A stretch of 40,493 nucleotides of DNA, taken from assembly GCA_023416585.1 (NCBI GenBank), contig JAEZHM010000095.1, positions 1-40,493 of the forward strand, read 5' to 3'. The stretch is from Bacillota bacterium. Lineage in GTDB: Bacteria > Bacillota > Clostridia > Christensenellales > Aristaeellaceae. Position numbers and translations under genes: made by a program. Position 1 is the stretch's first letter. Each line of letters begins with the position of its first letter. Under the pieces are notes generated by a model. It was not told where the DNA came from, searched no databases, and was given only the letters and a program-made list of their open reading frames with translations. This document shows, in pieces, positions 7,860 through 17,033 of the stretch.

Positions 7860-8894
7860 TTGATCGAAGTCAGGAACCTGACAAAGGCATACGGGCACCT
7901 GGTGGCTGTGGACAATCTCAATTTCACCATAGAGCCGGGAAAGATCTATGGCTTTCTGGGGCCCAATGGCGCGGGAAAATCCACTACCATGAACATCATC
8001 ACCGGATGCCTGGCTGCGACGGAAGGGCAGGTGCTTATAAACGGCCACGATATTTTCGAGGAGCCGCTGGAAGCAAAAAAATGCATTGGTTATCTGCCAG
8101 AGCAGCCGCCCCTGTACCTGGATATGACGATGATCGATTATCTGCGTTTTGTTGCCCAGGCCAAGGACGTAAACCGTAAAGAACGCGAACAAAAGATACA
8201 GGAAGCCATGGAAAAGACGGGCATCCTGGAAGTCAAAACCCACCTGATCAAGAACCTGTCTAAAGGATTCAAGCAGAGGGTAGGGCTTGCCCAAGCCATT
8301 CTGGGGGACCCGGAGATCATCATATTGGACGAGCCCACCGTGGGCTTGGACCCCAAACAGATCATTGAGATACGCGATCTGATCAAATTGCTTTCTCAAA
8401 GCCATACCGTACTGCTATCCAGCCACATCATGCAGGAAATCAGCGCGGTTTGCGATCATCTGCTGATCATATCCGGAGGTAAACTCGTTGCCAGCGATAC
8501 GCCGGAAAACTTAAGCGCTGAAGCCATACAGAGCCATACACTGGCTGTGACCGTCAAGGGGGAAGAAGCTCATATCAAGGCTGCGATTGCGCAAATGCCT
8601 CAGCTTTCGATCAAGGAGATAACGCCTGCCAGGGAATCGGATGCCATGCAATTGCAGGTTGCCTACAGCGCCGATCTTGACCCGCGGGAGGAACTGTTCT
8701 ACCTCCTGGCCAAGGAACGCTGTCCCATCCTTTCCATGACTCGCAAGACGGCAAGCCTGGAGGATGTGTTCCTGGAGCTGACCGGCGCAAAGGAACCTGA
8801 GCCGGCGATAACGTCAAAGGGCCGGAAAGATGCCCTGCCTAAAGAGCCCAAGCAAGAAAGTGAGGAGGGGGAAAACGATGGGCGCGATTTATAG
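7860..8894 (+). CDS. ABC transporter ATPase (GldA/CcmA-like)
   Basis: The 344-residue nucleotide-binding subunit of an ABC-2 type exporter. Walker A GPNGAGKST is at about residues 34-42, the signature LSKGFKQR at 133-140 and Walker B with the catalytic glutamate, IIILDEP, at 153-159. The C-terminal 40 residues (from about 305) form a charged Lys/Glu-rich tail. The start is taken as TTG 7860, nine bases after AAGGAG; an in-frame ATG at 7851 lies directly against that site and is too close. It is the first gene of a four-gene operon, and its 3' end overlaps the permease gene by 17 bases. The operon resembles gliding-type Gld ABC systems widespread in Clostridia, whose substrate is unknown. Confidence 0.9.
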   Translation: MIEVRNLTKAYGHLVAVDNLNFTIEPGKIYGFLGPNGAGKSTTMNIITGCLAATEGQVLINGHDIFEEPLEAKKCIGYLPEQPPLYLDMTMIDYLRFVAQAKDVNRKEREQKIQEAMEKTGILEVKTHLIKNLSKGFKQRVGLAQAILGDPEIIILDEPTVGLDPKQIIEIRDLIKLLSQSHTVLLSSHIMQEISAVCDHLLIISGGKLVASDTPENLSAEAIQSHTLAVTVKGEEAHIKAAIAQMPQLSIKEITPARESDAMQLQVAYSADLDPREELFYLLAKERCPILSMTRKTASLEDVFLELTGAKEPEPAITSKGRKDALPKEPKQESEEGENDGRDL

Positions 8895-9744
8895 GCGAGA
8901 ACTAAAGGCCTATTTCACCGGCATGATGGGCTATGTGTTCGTCTCCTTTATCCTTTTGATGTTTGGCATTTATACCACGGCATATCACTTGAACTATGGC
9001 TATCCGAATTTCGAAGTTACCATTTCCAGCACAAGCTTTATTTTCCTGATTGCCGTACCCATCCTTACCATGCGGGTATTTGCCGAGGAGCGCAAGCAGA
9101 AAACGGACCAGCTTTTGTATTCGCTGCCTATCAGGGTGACGGATGTGGTTCTGGGCAAGTATCTGGCTATGGTAACGCTGCTGCTCATACCGCTGCTGAT
9201 CGTGTCAGCCTATCCGGTGCTGATACTTAGTAACTACGGCACCATTTCGCTGAAAACGGCTTACAGCTCCATCGTAGGATTCTTTACCCTGGGCTGCACG
9301 CTGCTGGCAGTCGGCCTGTTTATGTCTTCACTGACGGAAAATCAAATCATTGCCGCGGTGTTGAGCTTTGGTGCGCTGATCCTAAGCTATTTCATGAAGG
9401 GAATTCAGAGCCTTGTTTCCTCTACCGCCATGGCCTCCCTGATCGCGCTGACTTCGGTGGCCGTCATACTGTGCGTGATTGTGCGGTTGATGACAAAAAA
9501 CTGGACTGTTGCCATTGCGGCCGGCATTGTGGTGGAGGTGCCGCTGTACATTCTGTACTCCTTTAGGCCCACGCTGCTGGAAGGCGTGTTTACCAGCGGG
9601 CTTGGGGCACTGGCGGTATTTGACCGGCTGGATAACTTCATAGGCGGAATGTTCGATATAACGTCCCTGGTGTACTATATCACCGTTGCGCTGCTCTTTG
9701 TGTTTTTCACGGTCCAATCCGTGGAAAAGAGAAGATGGAGCTAA
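8878..9744 (+). CDS. ABC-2 family permease (GldF-like)
   Basis: A 288-residue membrane subunit with six or so hydrophobic helices, including VFVSFILLMFGIYTTAY near residue 20 and TSLVYYITVALLFVFFTVQS near the C-terminus. Between helices it carries MRVFAEERKQKTDQLLYSLP, the amphipathic segment common to ABC-2 permeases of the GldF type. The start ATG 8878 follows GGAGGGGGAAAAC and begins MGAIYRRELKAYF, the usual N-terminal coupling helix. It partners with the ATPase upstream. The following gene starts 18 bases downstream. Confidence 0.88.
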   Translation: MGAIYRRELKAYFTGMMGYVFVSFILLMFGIYTTAYHLNYGYPNFEVTISSTSFIFLIAVPILTMRVFAEERKQKTDQLLYSLPIRVTDVVLGKYLAMVTLLLIPLLIVSAYPVLILSNYGTISLKTAYSSIVGFFTLGCTLLAVGLFMSSLTENQIIAAVLSFGALILSYFMKGIQSLVSSTAMASLIALTSVAVILCVIVRLMTKNWTVAIAAGIVVEVPLYILYSFRPTLLEGVFTSGLGALAVFDRLDNFIGGMFDITSLVYYITVALLFVFFTVQSVEKRRWS

Positions 9745-9762
9745 TGAAAGGAGGAACGGCAT

Positions 9763-11244
9763 ATGAAATGGCTAGGCAATAAACAAGACGCCAATAGCAA
9801 TCCGCAGGAAGCCAAAAGGCGCGGTTCATCCTTTCATACAAAGGCTTTCCGAAGCGGCGGCTACGCCATACTGATTTCCTTGCTGCTATTGGGCGCGGTG
9901 ATCGCGGTCAACCTGTTTGTGGATCAGGTGCCCACCACCTATACCAAGCTGGATACAACCAATCAACAGCTGTTTACCATATCGCAGCAGACTACGGATA
10001 TTGTGAAGGGTCTGAATACGAATATTACGTTGTATCTGGTTGCGCAGAGCAGCAAGGAAGACAAGACGGTCAATGAACTGCTTTCCCGCTACAAGGCGCT
10101 TAGTGACAAGATAACCGTAACATACGTAGACCCGGTAACATCCCCCAAATTCGTATCGAAATACACCACCGAAACACTGGCTGACAACAGCGTGATCGTG
10201 GAAAGCTCTCTTCGCAACCAGGTGGTGAAAAACGATGAGATCTTCGTATACGACTATTCCAATTACTATAACACCGGCTCCTATGATGTGAATTTCGATG
10301 GGGAAAACGCACTGACCAGCGCAATAGACTATGTGACCAGCAACAATCTGCCGGTAGTCTATACGCTGAATGGACATGGCGAAACGGAAATGTCTACAGA
10401 ACTCAGCAAAGCCGTTACCAAGGAAAACATGACTGTTAAGCCCTTGAGCCTTCTGTCGCTGGAGGCCGTTCCTAAGGATGCGTCCGCTGTCATTCTCTAT
10501 GCGCCCACTTCAGACATTGGCCAGGATGAGTCGAAAAAAATACTGACCTATCTGGAAAGCGGCGGCCATATGCTGCTGATTACCGACTACAGCGACAAAC
10601 AGATGCCAAATCTGGCGGCTCTGATGGAGAACTACGGCGTGCGCGCGGCAGACGGTATTGTGATTGAAGGGAATGCGAACAACAGCGCTCCCGGATATGC
10701 CCACTATCTGCTGCCCAATATCCAATCGCACGAGATCACTACACCCCTGATAGACGGCAAGAAGTATGCGCTGATGCCAGTTAGCCAAGGCATTCAGGCA
10801 TTGGACAGCTACCGCAGCACGCTAAAGGTAACAAGCCTTTTAAAGACGTCCGATGCGGCCTATTCCAAGCCGAACGCCTATAACGCCACAACCATGGAGA
10901 AGGAAAGCGGCGACATAAACGGCCCCTTCAATATCGGCGTGGCCATCACCGAAAGCTTTGAGGGCAAGGAAACAAAGCTGGTTTGGTACAGTACAAGTAA
11001 ATTCCTGGACAGCTCCGTCAACCAAATGGTCTCCGGCGCCAATTATGATTTGTTCCTGAACTCCCTGGGCTGGATGTGTGAGCGTCAAAATAGCATCTCC
11101 ATCCGCTCCAAGAGCCTGATGAGCCAGAAGATCACTGTGCCCGCCGGCGATGCCGGCATGTGGAGCATTCTCATCACTGTGCTTCTGCCTTTGGCGGTCA
11201 TTGGCATCGGCATCTATGTCTTTGTCAAGAGGAGGAAGCGCTGA
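9763..11244 (+). CDS. GldG-like ABC transporter accessory protein
   Basis: A 493-residue protein with one N-terminal transmembrane helix (about 32-50, YAILISLLLLGAVIAVNLF), a large extracytoplasmic domain and a C-terminal helix (about 468-488, ILITVLLPLAVIGIGIYVFV) followed by KRRKR. The outer part contains the LDTTNQQLFTIS region typical of GldG/DUF7088-type proteins and a segment YTLNGHGETEM characteristic of the family. It probably forms the outer part of the exporter. AAAGGAGG lies eight bases before the start. Its stop codon overlaps the start of the next gene (TGATG). Confidence 0.85.
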   Translation: MKWLGNKQDANSNPQEAKRRGSSFHTKAFRSGGYAILISLLLLGAVIAVNLFVDQVPTTYTKLDTTNQQLFTISQQTTDIVKGLNTNITLYLVAQSSKEDKTVNELLSRYKALSDKITVTYVDPVTSPKFVSKYTTETLADNSVIVESSLRNQVVKNDEIFVYDYSNYYNTGSYDVNFDGENALTSAIDYVTSNNLPVVYTLNGHGETEMSTELSKAVTKENMTVKPLSLLSLEAVPKDASAVILYAPTSDIGQDESKKILTYLESGGHMLLITDYSDKQMPNLAALMENYGVRAADGIVIEGNANNSAPGYAHYLLPNIQSHEITTPLIDGKKYALMPVSQGIQALDSYRSTLKVTSLLKTSDAAYSKPNAYNATTMEKESGDINGPFNIGVAITESFEGKETKLVWYSTSKFLDSSVNQMVSGANYDLFLNSLGWMCERQNSISIRSKSLMSQKITVPAGDAGMWSILITVLLPLAVIGIGIYVFVKRRKR

Positions 11245-12824
11245 TGAAAAAGGGAAAACGGTTGCTGCTGCTGACCGCGGTTATTGCCGTTTTCATAGCG
11301 GGTGCCCTTGTATTAAAGAGCATGAATGCAGCCAGGAAAGCGGCAGACAAAGCGGCGGCAACGGAAGTAAAACCCGTGGTGCTGATCATTCCCAAAGACA
11401 GCCTGGCGGAAATCTCCTATACCAATGAAGGAGAGACGCTGCGCTTTATAAAGACGGAGGACCATTGGCAATACGCGGATGATATGGCTTTCCCTCTGAA
11501 CGAAAGCAAGGTTACCGCCATGGCGGACGCGTTGAACAACTTGACCGCCAGCCGAAAGGTTGCCGATACACTGGATCAGGCGGAGGAATACGGCCTGAAA
11601 ACACCTTCCTGCACCGTTACAGCCGTTTTTAAGGATGGCACCAAACAAACACTGTACTTCGGGGATAAGAACGCCGTCACAAGCGATACCTATGTATACG
11701 TGGGCGGCAGCCAGACGGTGTATACGGTGGCGTCCTCTGTCACATCCAAGTTCAACAGCAAGCTGTATGGTTTGATTGCCGACGAAGCATTCCCTACCAT
11801 CGATGCTTCTTCGATAAGCAATGTTGCATATGCAGCGGCTGATAAAAACCTGAAGCTGAGCTACTTCCCCAAAAGCACCGATAAATCCTATTCCAGCATG
11901 TACACCTGGTTTTCGGAGGGGGAAAACGGTGATCTTACGCCGCTGGATAACGACAAGATAAGCACGTATCTTGAAAGCGTTACCGGTATCGCCCCAACGG
12001 GCACGGTGGATTATGACGCAACCCAAGAAGAATTGGCTGCCTACGGTCTGTCTGTGCCGGCGGCAACGATTACCGTGGATTATACCGTTTCCCATCAGGA
12101 GAGTGTGCCCAAGGCTACCCAGGCAGTTGCGCCATCTGTAACGCCCGCCGCATCTGCATTTGCTGAGGCGACGCCGGAAATTTCCACGGCTAAACCGGAA
12201 GGAACGGCTGCGCAGGCTTTGCCTTCACCCACGCCGGAAATGGAATCCATCACGGTGAAGGAACCAAAGCAAATCACCATTACCTTGGGCAAGCAGGCGG
12301 AGGATGGTTCCTACTATATGCGTCACTCCGATTCCAAGCGTGTATTTACGATCAGCGGCGACACCTATACAAAGATCACGGAGATGTCCTTGGAAAGTCT
12401 GCGTCCTACTCAGATTTGCCTGATCCCCATTGATACAGTGGAGGCATTGGCGGTTACCATGGATGGCCAGACGAGTGACATCACCATCCTGCGCACCAAT
12501 ACCACGGACAAAGACGGCAAGACCACCACGGACACCGTGTACAAGCTGAAGGATACGGAAATAGGGGAATCCGCCTTCAAGAGCTTCTATACAACGCTGA
12601 TCTCTTCGGAAAAGGAGAAGACGGTGGATCAAATAGCTTCCGGCCGGCCCTACATAAAAGTGACCTTCCATCGCAATACAGCAAACTTCAAGGAGATGAC
12701 GCTGACGCTCTATCCGTATGACAGCAGCTTCTATATGGCTGAATTCAACGGGGAAAGCGGCATGCTGGTGAACAAGCGGGATGTGGAGGCGGTGATAACA
12801 GCTTATCAGGCGATGGAAAACTGA
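11244..12824 (+). CDS. DUF4340 domain protein of Gld-type ABC operon
   Basis: A 526-residue protein anchored by one N-terminal helix (about 6-25, LLLLTAVIAVFIAGALVLK) with the rest outside the membrane. Repeated beta-rich DUF4340 signatures can be seen, such as DHWQYADDMAFPLNESKV and later TLYFGDKNAVTSDTYVYV. An Ala/Pro/Thr/Ser-rich linker of about 45 residues (about 287-332) splits the outer region into two lobes. The start overlaps the upstream stop by one base, after GAGGAAGCG, so translation is coupled. DUF4340 proteins usually accompany GldG-like proteins; the molecular role is unknown. Confidence 0.85.
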   Translation: MKKGKRLLLLTAVIAVFIAGALVLKSMNAARKAADKAAATEVKPVVLIIPKDSLAEISYTNEGETLRFIKTEDHWQYADDMAFPLNESKVTAMADALNNLTASRKVADTLDQAEEYGLKTPSCTVTAVFKDGTKQTLYFGDKNAVTSDTYVYVGGSQTVYTVASSVTSKFNSKLYGLIADEAFPTIDASSISNVAYAAADKNLKLSYFPKSTDKSYSSMYTWFSEGENGDLTPLDNDKISTYLESVTGIAPTGTVDYDATQEELAAYGLSVPAATITVDYTVSHQESVPKATQAVAPSVTPAASAFAEATPEISTAKPEGTAAQALPSPTPEMESITVKEPKQITITLGKQAEDGSYYMRHSDSKRVFTISGDTYTKITEMSLESLRPTQICLIPIDTVEALAVTMDGQTSDITILRTNTTDKDGKTTTDTVYKLKDTEIGESAFKSFYTTLISSEKEKTVDQIASGRPYIKVTFHRNTANFKEMTLTLYPYDSSFYMAEFNGESGMLVNKRDVEAVITAYQAMEN

Positions 12825-12864
12825 TGAATACCGAAGCTGGATAACAACAAGGAGATACATCAAA

Positions 12865-12890
12865 CGAGGCCGCCAGGCATGGCGGCCTCG
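12865..12890 (+). terminator. Hairpin at the end of the ABC exporter operon
   Basis: A perfect 10-bp GC-rich stem (cgaggccgcc/ggcggcctcg) with a six-base loop lies 40 bases after the DUF4340 stop. The tail tccttcg is only weakly T-rich, so termination may be incomplete. Confidence 0.6.
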
Positions 12891-12948
12891 TCCTTCGATC
12901 TGTCTATTTATCCCTTAACTCTGAAAATATGGAGTATGCAACTATGAC

Positions 12949-13073
12949 AAGGCTTCCCCTGGAGAGGAAGCTGTCGACGAAGTCGACTGATGAGGTGGCA
13001 ATGATTGAACAGACATTGGTGGCCGACACCTCATCCGGCGCTGCGCGCCACCTTCCCCTCAAAGGGGAAGGCT
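12949..13073. repeat. Two-armed inverted repeat R1
   Basis: Two copies of a unit of about 50 bp face each other: arm A at 12949-12998 and arm B at 13021-13073 (inverted). Each unit has a first hairpin (in arm B, ccttcccc/ggggaagg), a second small hairpin with a three-base loop (gtcgac-GAA-gtcgac in arm A, ggcgc-TGC-gcgcc in arm B) and a shared end, tgaggtg. The second hairpin differs in sequence between arms but stays paired. It lies between convergent genes. Related units occur near 24.9, 31.5 and 36.9 kb. Confidence 0.75.
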
Positions 13074-13123
13074 AAAAAGCACGCCATGCTCACAATATCA
13101 TCCCTTGGGACGATGAAATGATT

Positions 13124-14608
13124 TTATTGCTTTCTTTTTTGAATTCTCTCTTTGAGCGCCAACAGCCGGAAGAAGATTTCCCTGGGGTTTTCGTCTTCAT
13201 ACAGGAACGCTCCGTTGCCGGAGAAGGAAGGCTCGATGAAGTCCCACCAGGTGAGCGCCTTGATCTCGGGGCGTGACGCGGCCAGGGTATAGAATTGCTC
13301 CATCCAGTCGGCCTGGGTGTGCTCGTTCCAGCCGCCGTGCCAGGTGCCTTCCGACATGGAAAGCTGGGACCAGCTGCTGCCGGGCAAACTGGATGCACTG
13401 CGTGTGCCGCCGTTCACACCCATTTCGGTGATGTGTATGGGCTTGCCAAGCGATGCGAACACGTTCAGCATACGGTTGACCGCCACCATGTCACGGGCCG
13501 GGAAGTATAATTGGATGCCGATAACGTCAAACTTCACATCCGCTTCCAACAGCGTGCGGAAGTAGGACAGAGGGGAACGGAGATGCTCCGGAAGTGCGCC
13601 GTAGCATGTATACCTGCCCGCCACATACTCGGCAAAGGGCAGGCAGATGTTGACGATGGCGGTGGCGTGGTCATTCGCTTCATGCAGTGCGTCACAGCAG
13701 GTGCGTGTGAGATCAACCAACTGCGGCTGGCTTAGTTCAAAGCAGTTGGCCCAGTCATGGGCTTCATTCATGGCGTCCCATATGTTGATACGGCCTTTGT
13801 AGGATTCCACGTGGTGGCGGGCAATGGCCCGGGCATTTTCATTCAATGCTTCAAAGGGCTGCCCGAAAAGCCAGGGCGGATTGACGCTTTGGTGGCCGAA
13901 CCACAGGGGATGTCCCTTGGGGGTGATGCCTTTGCTTTGCAGAAAGTCCAGCGCAGCATCTATGTACGCATAGTCGTAACGGTCCTTTTCCGGCACTGTA
14001 CGGCCGGCGTAGAAGGGCAGCGTAGCAAAATCAAAGGCCTGGGCAAAAAACTTGGCATATCGAGCGCCGGGGGTTACGAAGCGGGCAAAATTACAGCCCA
14101 GCAAAAGATCGTCTCTGGGAGCGGCAAATACCTTCTGCTGCGCGCTTTCGAATAATGCGGCTTCCGCGGCATAGATGGCATGGGAGAGGGCATAGAGCCT
14201 GTTTTCCGGCGTACTTACGCCCCGGTCGGCCAAGTGGGTAAGTTCCTGGGCGGCATATAGATGACCTTGGGCGGCAGGGGAGAGGAGGATGTTCTCGCTT
14301 AAGGTTTTTACTTCCTTCAGATAAGTGCGGACAGCCTCGGATACAAAATCCACAAAATCGCCCGTATATCCCTCACCCAGGTTGTCGGCCATGACCCAGA
14401 TATTGCCGTACAGCGGCAGGTTGATTTTGGCATGCATCATATAAGGTGTACGGGTGACTGCCAGCTCCACCGTGCCATCCGGCAATATGCGCTGCCTTCG
14501 CTCGTCCGGCTCAAAATCGAGAGTGCTTGCGTATACCGATTCAAGCTGGGGCTTAGGCAAAGCAGTGCCGCCCGGACCATCCAGCCGTACATGAATCCAC
14601 TTCATCAT
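13124..14608 (-). CDS. GH10 family endo-1,4-beta-xylanase-like protein
   Basis: A 494-residue enzyme expected to cut beta-1,4-xylan chains by a retaining mechanism. The GH10 barrel spans about residues 165-490. The acid/base glutamate lies in WDAMNEAHDW (Glu282) and the nucleophile in IHITEMG (Glu395); FGHQSVNPPW, WWDFIEP and GNGAFLY are further conserved segments. The first 160 residues are an extra domain of unknown role containing a beta-rich part and a helical part. No signal peptide is seen, so it probably acts inside the cell on imported oligosaccharides. GGAGG precedes two adjacent ATGs (14608 and 14605); either may be used. It is the last gene of a three-gene operon with GH43 and MGH1-like enzymes. 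Confidence 0.85.
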   Translation of the reverse strand: MMKWIHVRLDGPGGTALPKPQLESVYASTLDFEPDERRQRILPDGTVELAVTRTPYMMHAKINLPLYGNIWVMADNLGEGYTGDFVDFVSEAVRTYLKEVKTLSENILLSPAAQGHLYAAQELTHLADRGVSTPENRLYALSHAIYAAEAALFESAQQKVFAAPRDDLLLGCNFARFVTPGARYAKFFAQAFDFATLPFYAGRTVPEKDRYDYAYIDAALDFLQSKGITPKGHPLWFGHQSVNPPWLFGQPFEALNENARAIARHHVESYKGRINIWDAMNEAHDWANCFELSQPQLVDLTRTCCDALHEANDHATAIVNICLPFAEYVAGRYTCYGALPEHLRSPLSYFRTLLEADVKFDVIGIQLYFPARDMVAVNRMLNVFASLGKPIHITEMGVNGGTRSASSLPGSSWSQLSMSEGTWHGGWNEHTQADWMEQFYTLAASRPEIKALTWWDFIEPSFSGNGAFLYEDENPREIFFRLLALKERIQKRKQ

Positions 14609-14625
14609 ATTTCCTCCCTTTACCT

Positions 14626-15498
14626 TTATGCAAACACAAAGCCTTCCGCCGTTTCTATAACCTTCAGGAAGACGGGGCGTTCATCAGGCGTATGGTTGGG
14701 CGTGTGAATGGCAAGGCGCAGGACGTTATCATGCCCCGTGAATATCATGCCGTGACCACCGTCGCCGCAAAATAATGGCATCTCCTGCTGGCACCAGGGA
14801 CCCAGGATATGGCCGCCAGCGCTTACGGAAAGGCCGATGGCATACCCCGTTTCAGACATGCTGGACCAGAGCATCCATAATGATTTGCTTTGAGGTTTAT
14901 ATAGAAACGGACCATCGGTGACATGACCTTCTATGCCGCTGGAATGGCGTATTTTTTTTGCCCAAACCGCATCCCTTGCGGCGAAGAGCTCCTGCACCTC
15001 TCCCTCTAAACCGGACAGGTCATCCTTCAATCGGCACGCACAGATGGTGCCGCCTCCTTCCTGAACCCATTCGTGGCAGAATACGATCCAGGGAAGCCCA
15101 GCAGCATCTACATGAAGCGTGCCGTCCAGGCACTCCCAGCCGGCGGGCGTAGCCTGCTCCGCGCCCCAGGGTTTAAATGGACCCAGGGGACTAAACGCCT
15201 TGAGGATGCTTGTGGCCCGGCGGCGGCCCGGCGCCTTGAAGGAGGCGAACAGATAGTAATCATCACGGAATTTATGCAGTTCCGGCGCCCAGAAGTTCTC
15301 TGTGCCCCAGAAATTATCCGACGGGGAAAACACGCGGCCCATGGGTTCAAAATGCATTAAGTCAGAACTTACATATGCATCAAAACCTGCAGCCTTGCCG
15401 CGCCAGCAATTTAAATCCGTAGTGCCGTATAGGTAATACTTTTCGTTTTCCACAAAGACGAAAGGATCACGTATCTGAATTTCACCGCGCAAAAGCAT
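14626..15498 (-). CDS. GH43 family glycosidase
   Basis: A 290-residue five-bladed beta-propeller enzyme of GH43, a family of beta-xylosidases and arabinofuranosidases. The general-base aspartate lies in IRDPFVF (Asp11) and the supporting aspartate in LDGTLHVD (Asp125). At the usual place of the catalytic acid, where many relatives read TEGP, this protein has VTDGPFLYK (Asp195), with Glu190 close by. The end GDGGHGMIFTG and TPDERP are typical of one group of bacterial GH43 proteins. No signal peptide is present. The gene starts 15 bases after the upstream gene and ends 17 bases before the GH10 gene, so the three are co-transcribed. Confidence 0.85.
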   Translation of the reverse strand: MLLRGEIQIRDPFVFVENEKYYLYGTTDLNCWRGKAAGFDAYVSSDLMHFEPMGRVFSPSDNFWGTENFWAPELHKFRDDYYLFASFKAPGRRRATSILKAFSPLGPFKPWGAEQATPAGWECLDGTLHVDAAGLPWIVFCHEWVQEGGGTICACRLKDDLSGLEGEVQELFAARDAVWAKKIRHSSGIEGHVTDGPFLYKPQSKSLWMLWSSMSETGYAIGLSVSAGGHILGPWCQQEMPLFCGDGGHGMIFTGHDNVLRLAIHTPNHTPDERPVFLKVIETAEGFVFA

Positions 15499-15513
15499 AC
15501 TCTGCCTCCTTAA

Positions 15514-16896
15514 CTATATTGCGATTGTATGAAGAATGCTCCCTTGGTAATCGGTGACCACCCTGAAACCGGCTTCCGAGGTAAAGGCGGTTTTTCCATT
15601 GACAAACGCTATAGCGGTGCGGCCATTACATTGAAGCGTATATGTTCTATCGCCCCATACCTGAGTATAAATGCAATCCCTTCCGCCTGAAATGCCCCAC
15701 CAGATTTCCTCGCCTTCCAGGTGAATACCATATAGGCGGGAAATGTACTCCAAAACAGCAAGCATCGTGGGGCCATAGCCGTCACGGCTGCCGGACCGCC
15801 TGCCTGTAAAGGGATCGAACTGCTGGGTAAAGACACATTCTTCACCGACGCTCTGAAACAGCTTGTGGCCAAGCACAGTGATCAGCTTTTGATATCCGTA
15901 GTTTTCAAGCGCCCGGATAGCCCGCTGGTAGGTAAGCCCCTGAGGCTGGCCGCTCCAGTCGTTTGTGGGCACGTTTGAAAACAGCGGATCATTTGCAGCT
16001 ACGGAGGGCAGGGGCATTTTCGTCCAGAATTCGTCCGGATTCAATAGATGCTCTGATACAAACCGCCGGGCCATGTCCGAAGACAGGGAGCCCCAGTACA
16101 TGCACCGAAGATTGTTGTGCACAAGCGTATCCATTCGGCGGCCTGTATGATCGCGGTCAAAGCACACGCCTCGCTCCTCAGACCAGAAAAAAGTACGGAT
16201 CTTGCTTTTGACTTCCTCAGCCGCGCTGCGCCAGAAAGTGTTTTGGCCGTCTTGGAGGATCGTCGAAATTTTCGCCAATGTGTCCCGCGCGGAATAGGAG
16301 AAGCTCATAAAGTCCATGGAGGCCATGGGCACGACTGAATATCCGCTGGGCGGGTATTCCTCCTCCCACCAGCAAGGGGCGTCACCATAGCGCTTTGCGT
16401 TGTCTTCGCCAGTATCGTACACACACCAGGATTCCAGGCAGCCGTCCATATTGGAATCCCGCACGCGCCATAGATATGCGTCAAACCGCTCAAGGGCGTT
16501 CTTCAAAAGCATCAAATATCCCTTGTCCCGCCCCATCCAATAATACATATTAAGGGCGGGGGCGGGAAAGCAAAAGCCCTGAAACTTGTTGAACTGGGGG
16601 ATGATTTTGCTATCTTCGGCCATGATGCTGCCGGGCATGCGCCCGTCCGGCCGTTGATACTCCATAAACAATAGCTGATTATTGATAGCCGCTGCCATGT
16701 TGCGCTTGGCATACATTTCGCCGCCCATAGGCTGCGTTTCCAGCCAGATCTTGTGATATCCGCCGCCTTCGATCAGAACCTTACGATCGGCGAAATTTTT
16801 GAGGTTGTCTGTAAGCTTGCCTTCCGCCGCGTCATACAGCTTTTGTATCAGCGGATCGTCAATTTGAAATGCAACGCAGGTTTGAATTTGGTCCAT
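15514..16896 (-). CDS. MGH1/GH63-like (alpha/alpha)6 glycoside hydrolase
   Basis: A 460-residue protein with the repeated helix pattern of an (alpha/alpha)6 barrel, related to mannosylglycerate hydrolase/GH63/trehalase-type enzymes. Conserved segments include FMEYQRPDGRMPGS, RDSNMDGCLESW, FFWSEERG, TNDWSGQPQGLTYQ and FTQQFDPFTGRRSG; the acidic residues in NMDGCLES and the segment near DWSGQP are the likely catalytic positions. It lacks a signal peptide. The start ATG 16896 follows AGAGAGGTG; a longer frame to 16956 has no such site. It is the first gene of the leftward glycosidase operon and diverges from the sugar transporter genes. The substrate cannot be read from sequence. Confidence 0.75.
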   Translation of the reverse strand: MDQIQTCVAFQIDDPLIQKLYDAAEGKLTDNLKNFADRKVLIEGGGYHKIWLETQPMGGEMYAKRNMAAAINNQLLFMEYQRPDGRMPGSIMAEDSKIIPQFNKFQGFCFPAPALNMYYWMGRDKGYLMLLKNALERFDAYLWRVRDSNMDGCLESWCVYDTGEDNAKRYGDAPCWWEEEYPPSGYSVVPMASMDFMSFSYSARDTLAKISTILQDGQNTFWRSAAEEVKSKIRTFFWSEERGVCFDRDHTGRRMDTLVHNNLRCMYWGSLSSDMARRFVSEHLLNPDEFWTKMPLPSVAANDPLFSNVPTNDWSGQPQGLTYQRAIRALENYGYQKLITVLGHKLFQSVGEECVFTQQFDPFTGRRSGSRDGYGPTMLAVLEYISRLYGIHLEGEEIWWGISGGRDCIYTQVWGDRTYTLQCNGRTAIAFVNGKTAFTSEAGFRVVTDYQGSILHTIAI

Positions 16897-16920
16897 AGAT
16901 GCAGCACCTCTCTGCGTACA

Positions 16921-16929
16921 TTTATAACA
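16921..16929 (-). promoter_or_regulatory. Possible extended -10 promoter of the glycosidase operon
   Basis: On the minus strand TGTTATAAA reads as an extended -10 element (TG-n-TATAAA) about 25 bases upstream of the start at 16896. The -35 region is poor, which would suit an activator-dependent promoter. Confidence 0.35.
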
Positions 16930-16988
16930 GAAAGTATTCTTATGCGATATAGGCAAAAATTTTCACTATTTCTAATCGATGTGAACCA

Positions 16989-16997
16989 TGATAAAAT
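16989..16997 (+). promoter_or_regulatory. Possible extended -10 promoter of transporter operon A
   Basis: TGATAAAAT (extended -10 type) lies 36 bases upstream of the permease start, in the 137-base divergent spacer shared with the glycosidase operon. No good -35 box is present, which fits activation by the AraC-family regulator encoded downstream, though no site for it could be identified. Confidence 0.35.
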
Positions 16998-17033
16998 AAA
17001 AAAACAGTAACCGTCATGAAAGGCGGAAGAGAC

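Noticed and set aside
11313..12095. Leftward open frame of 260 codons opposite the DUF4340 gene
   Set aside because: It is an antisense shadow without a start site or family resemblance.
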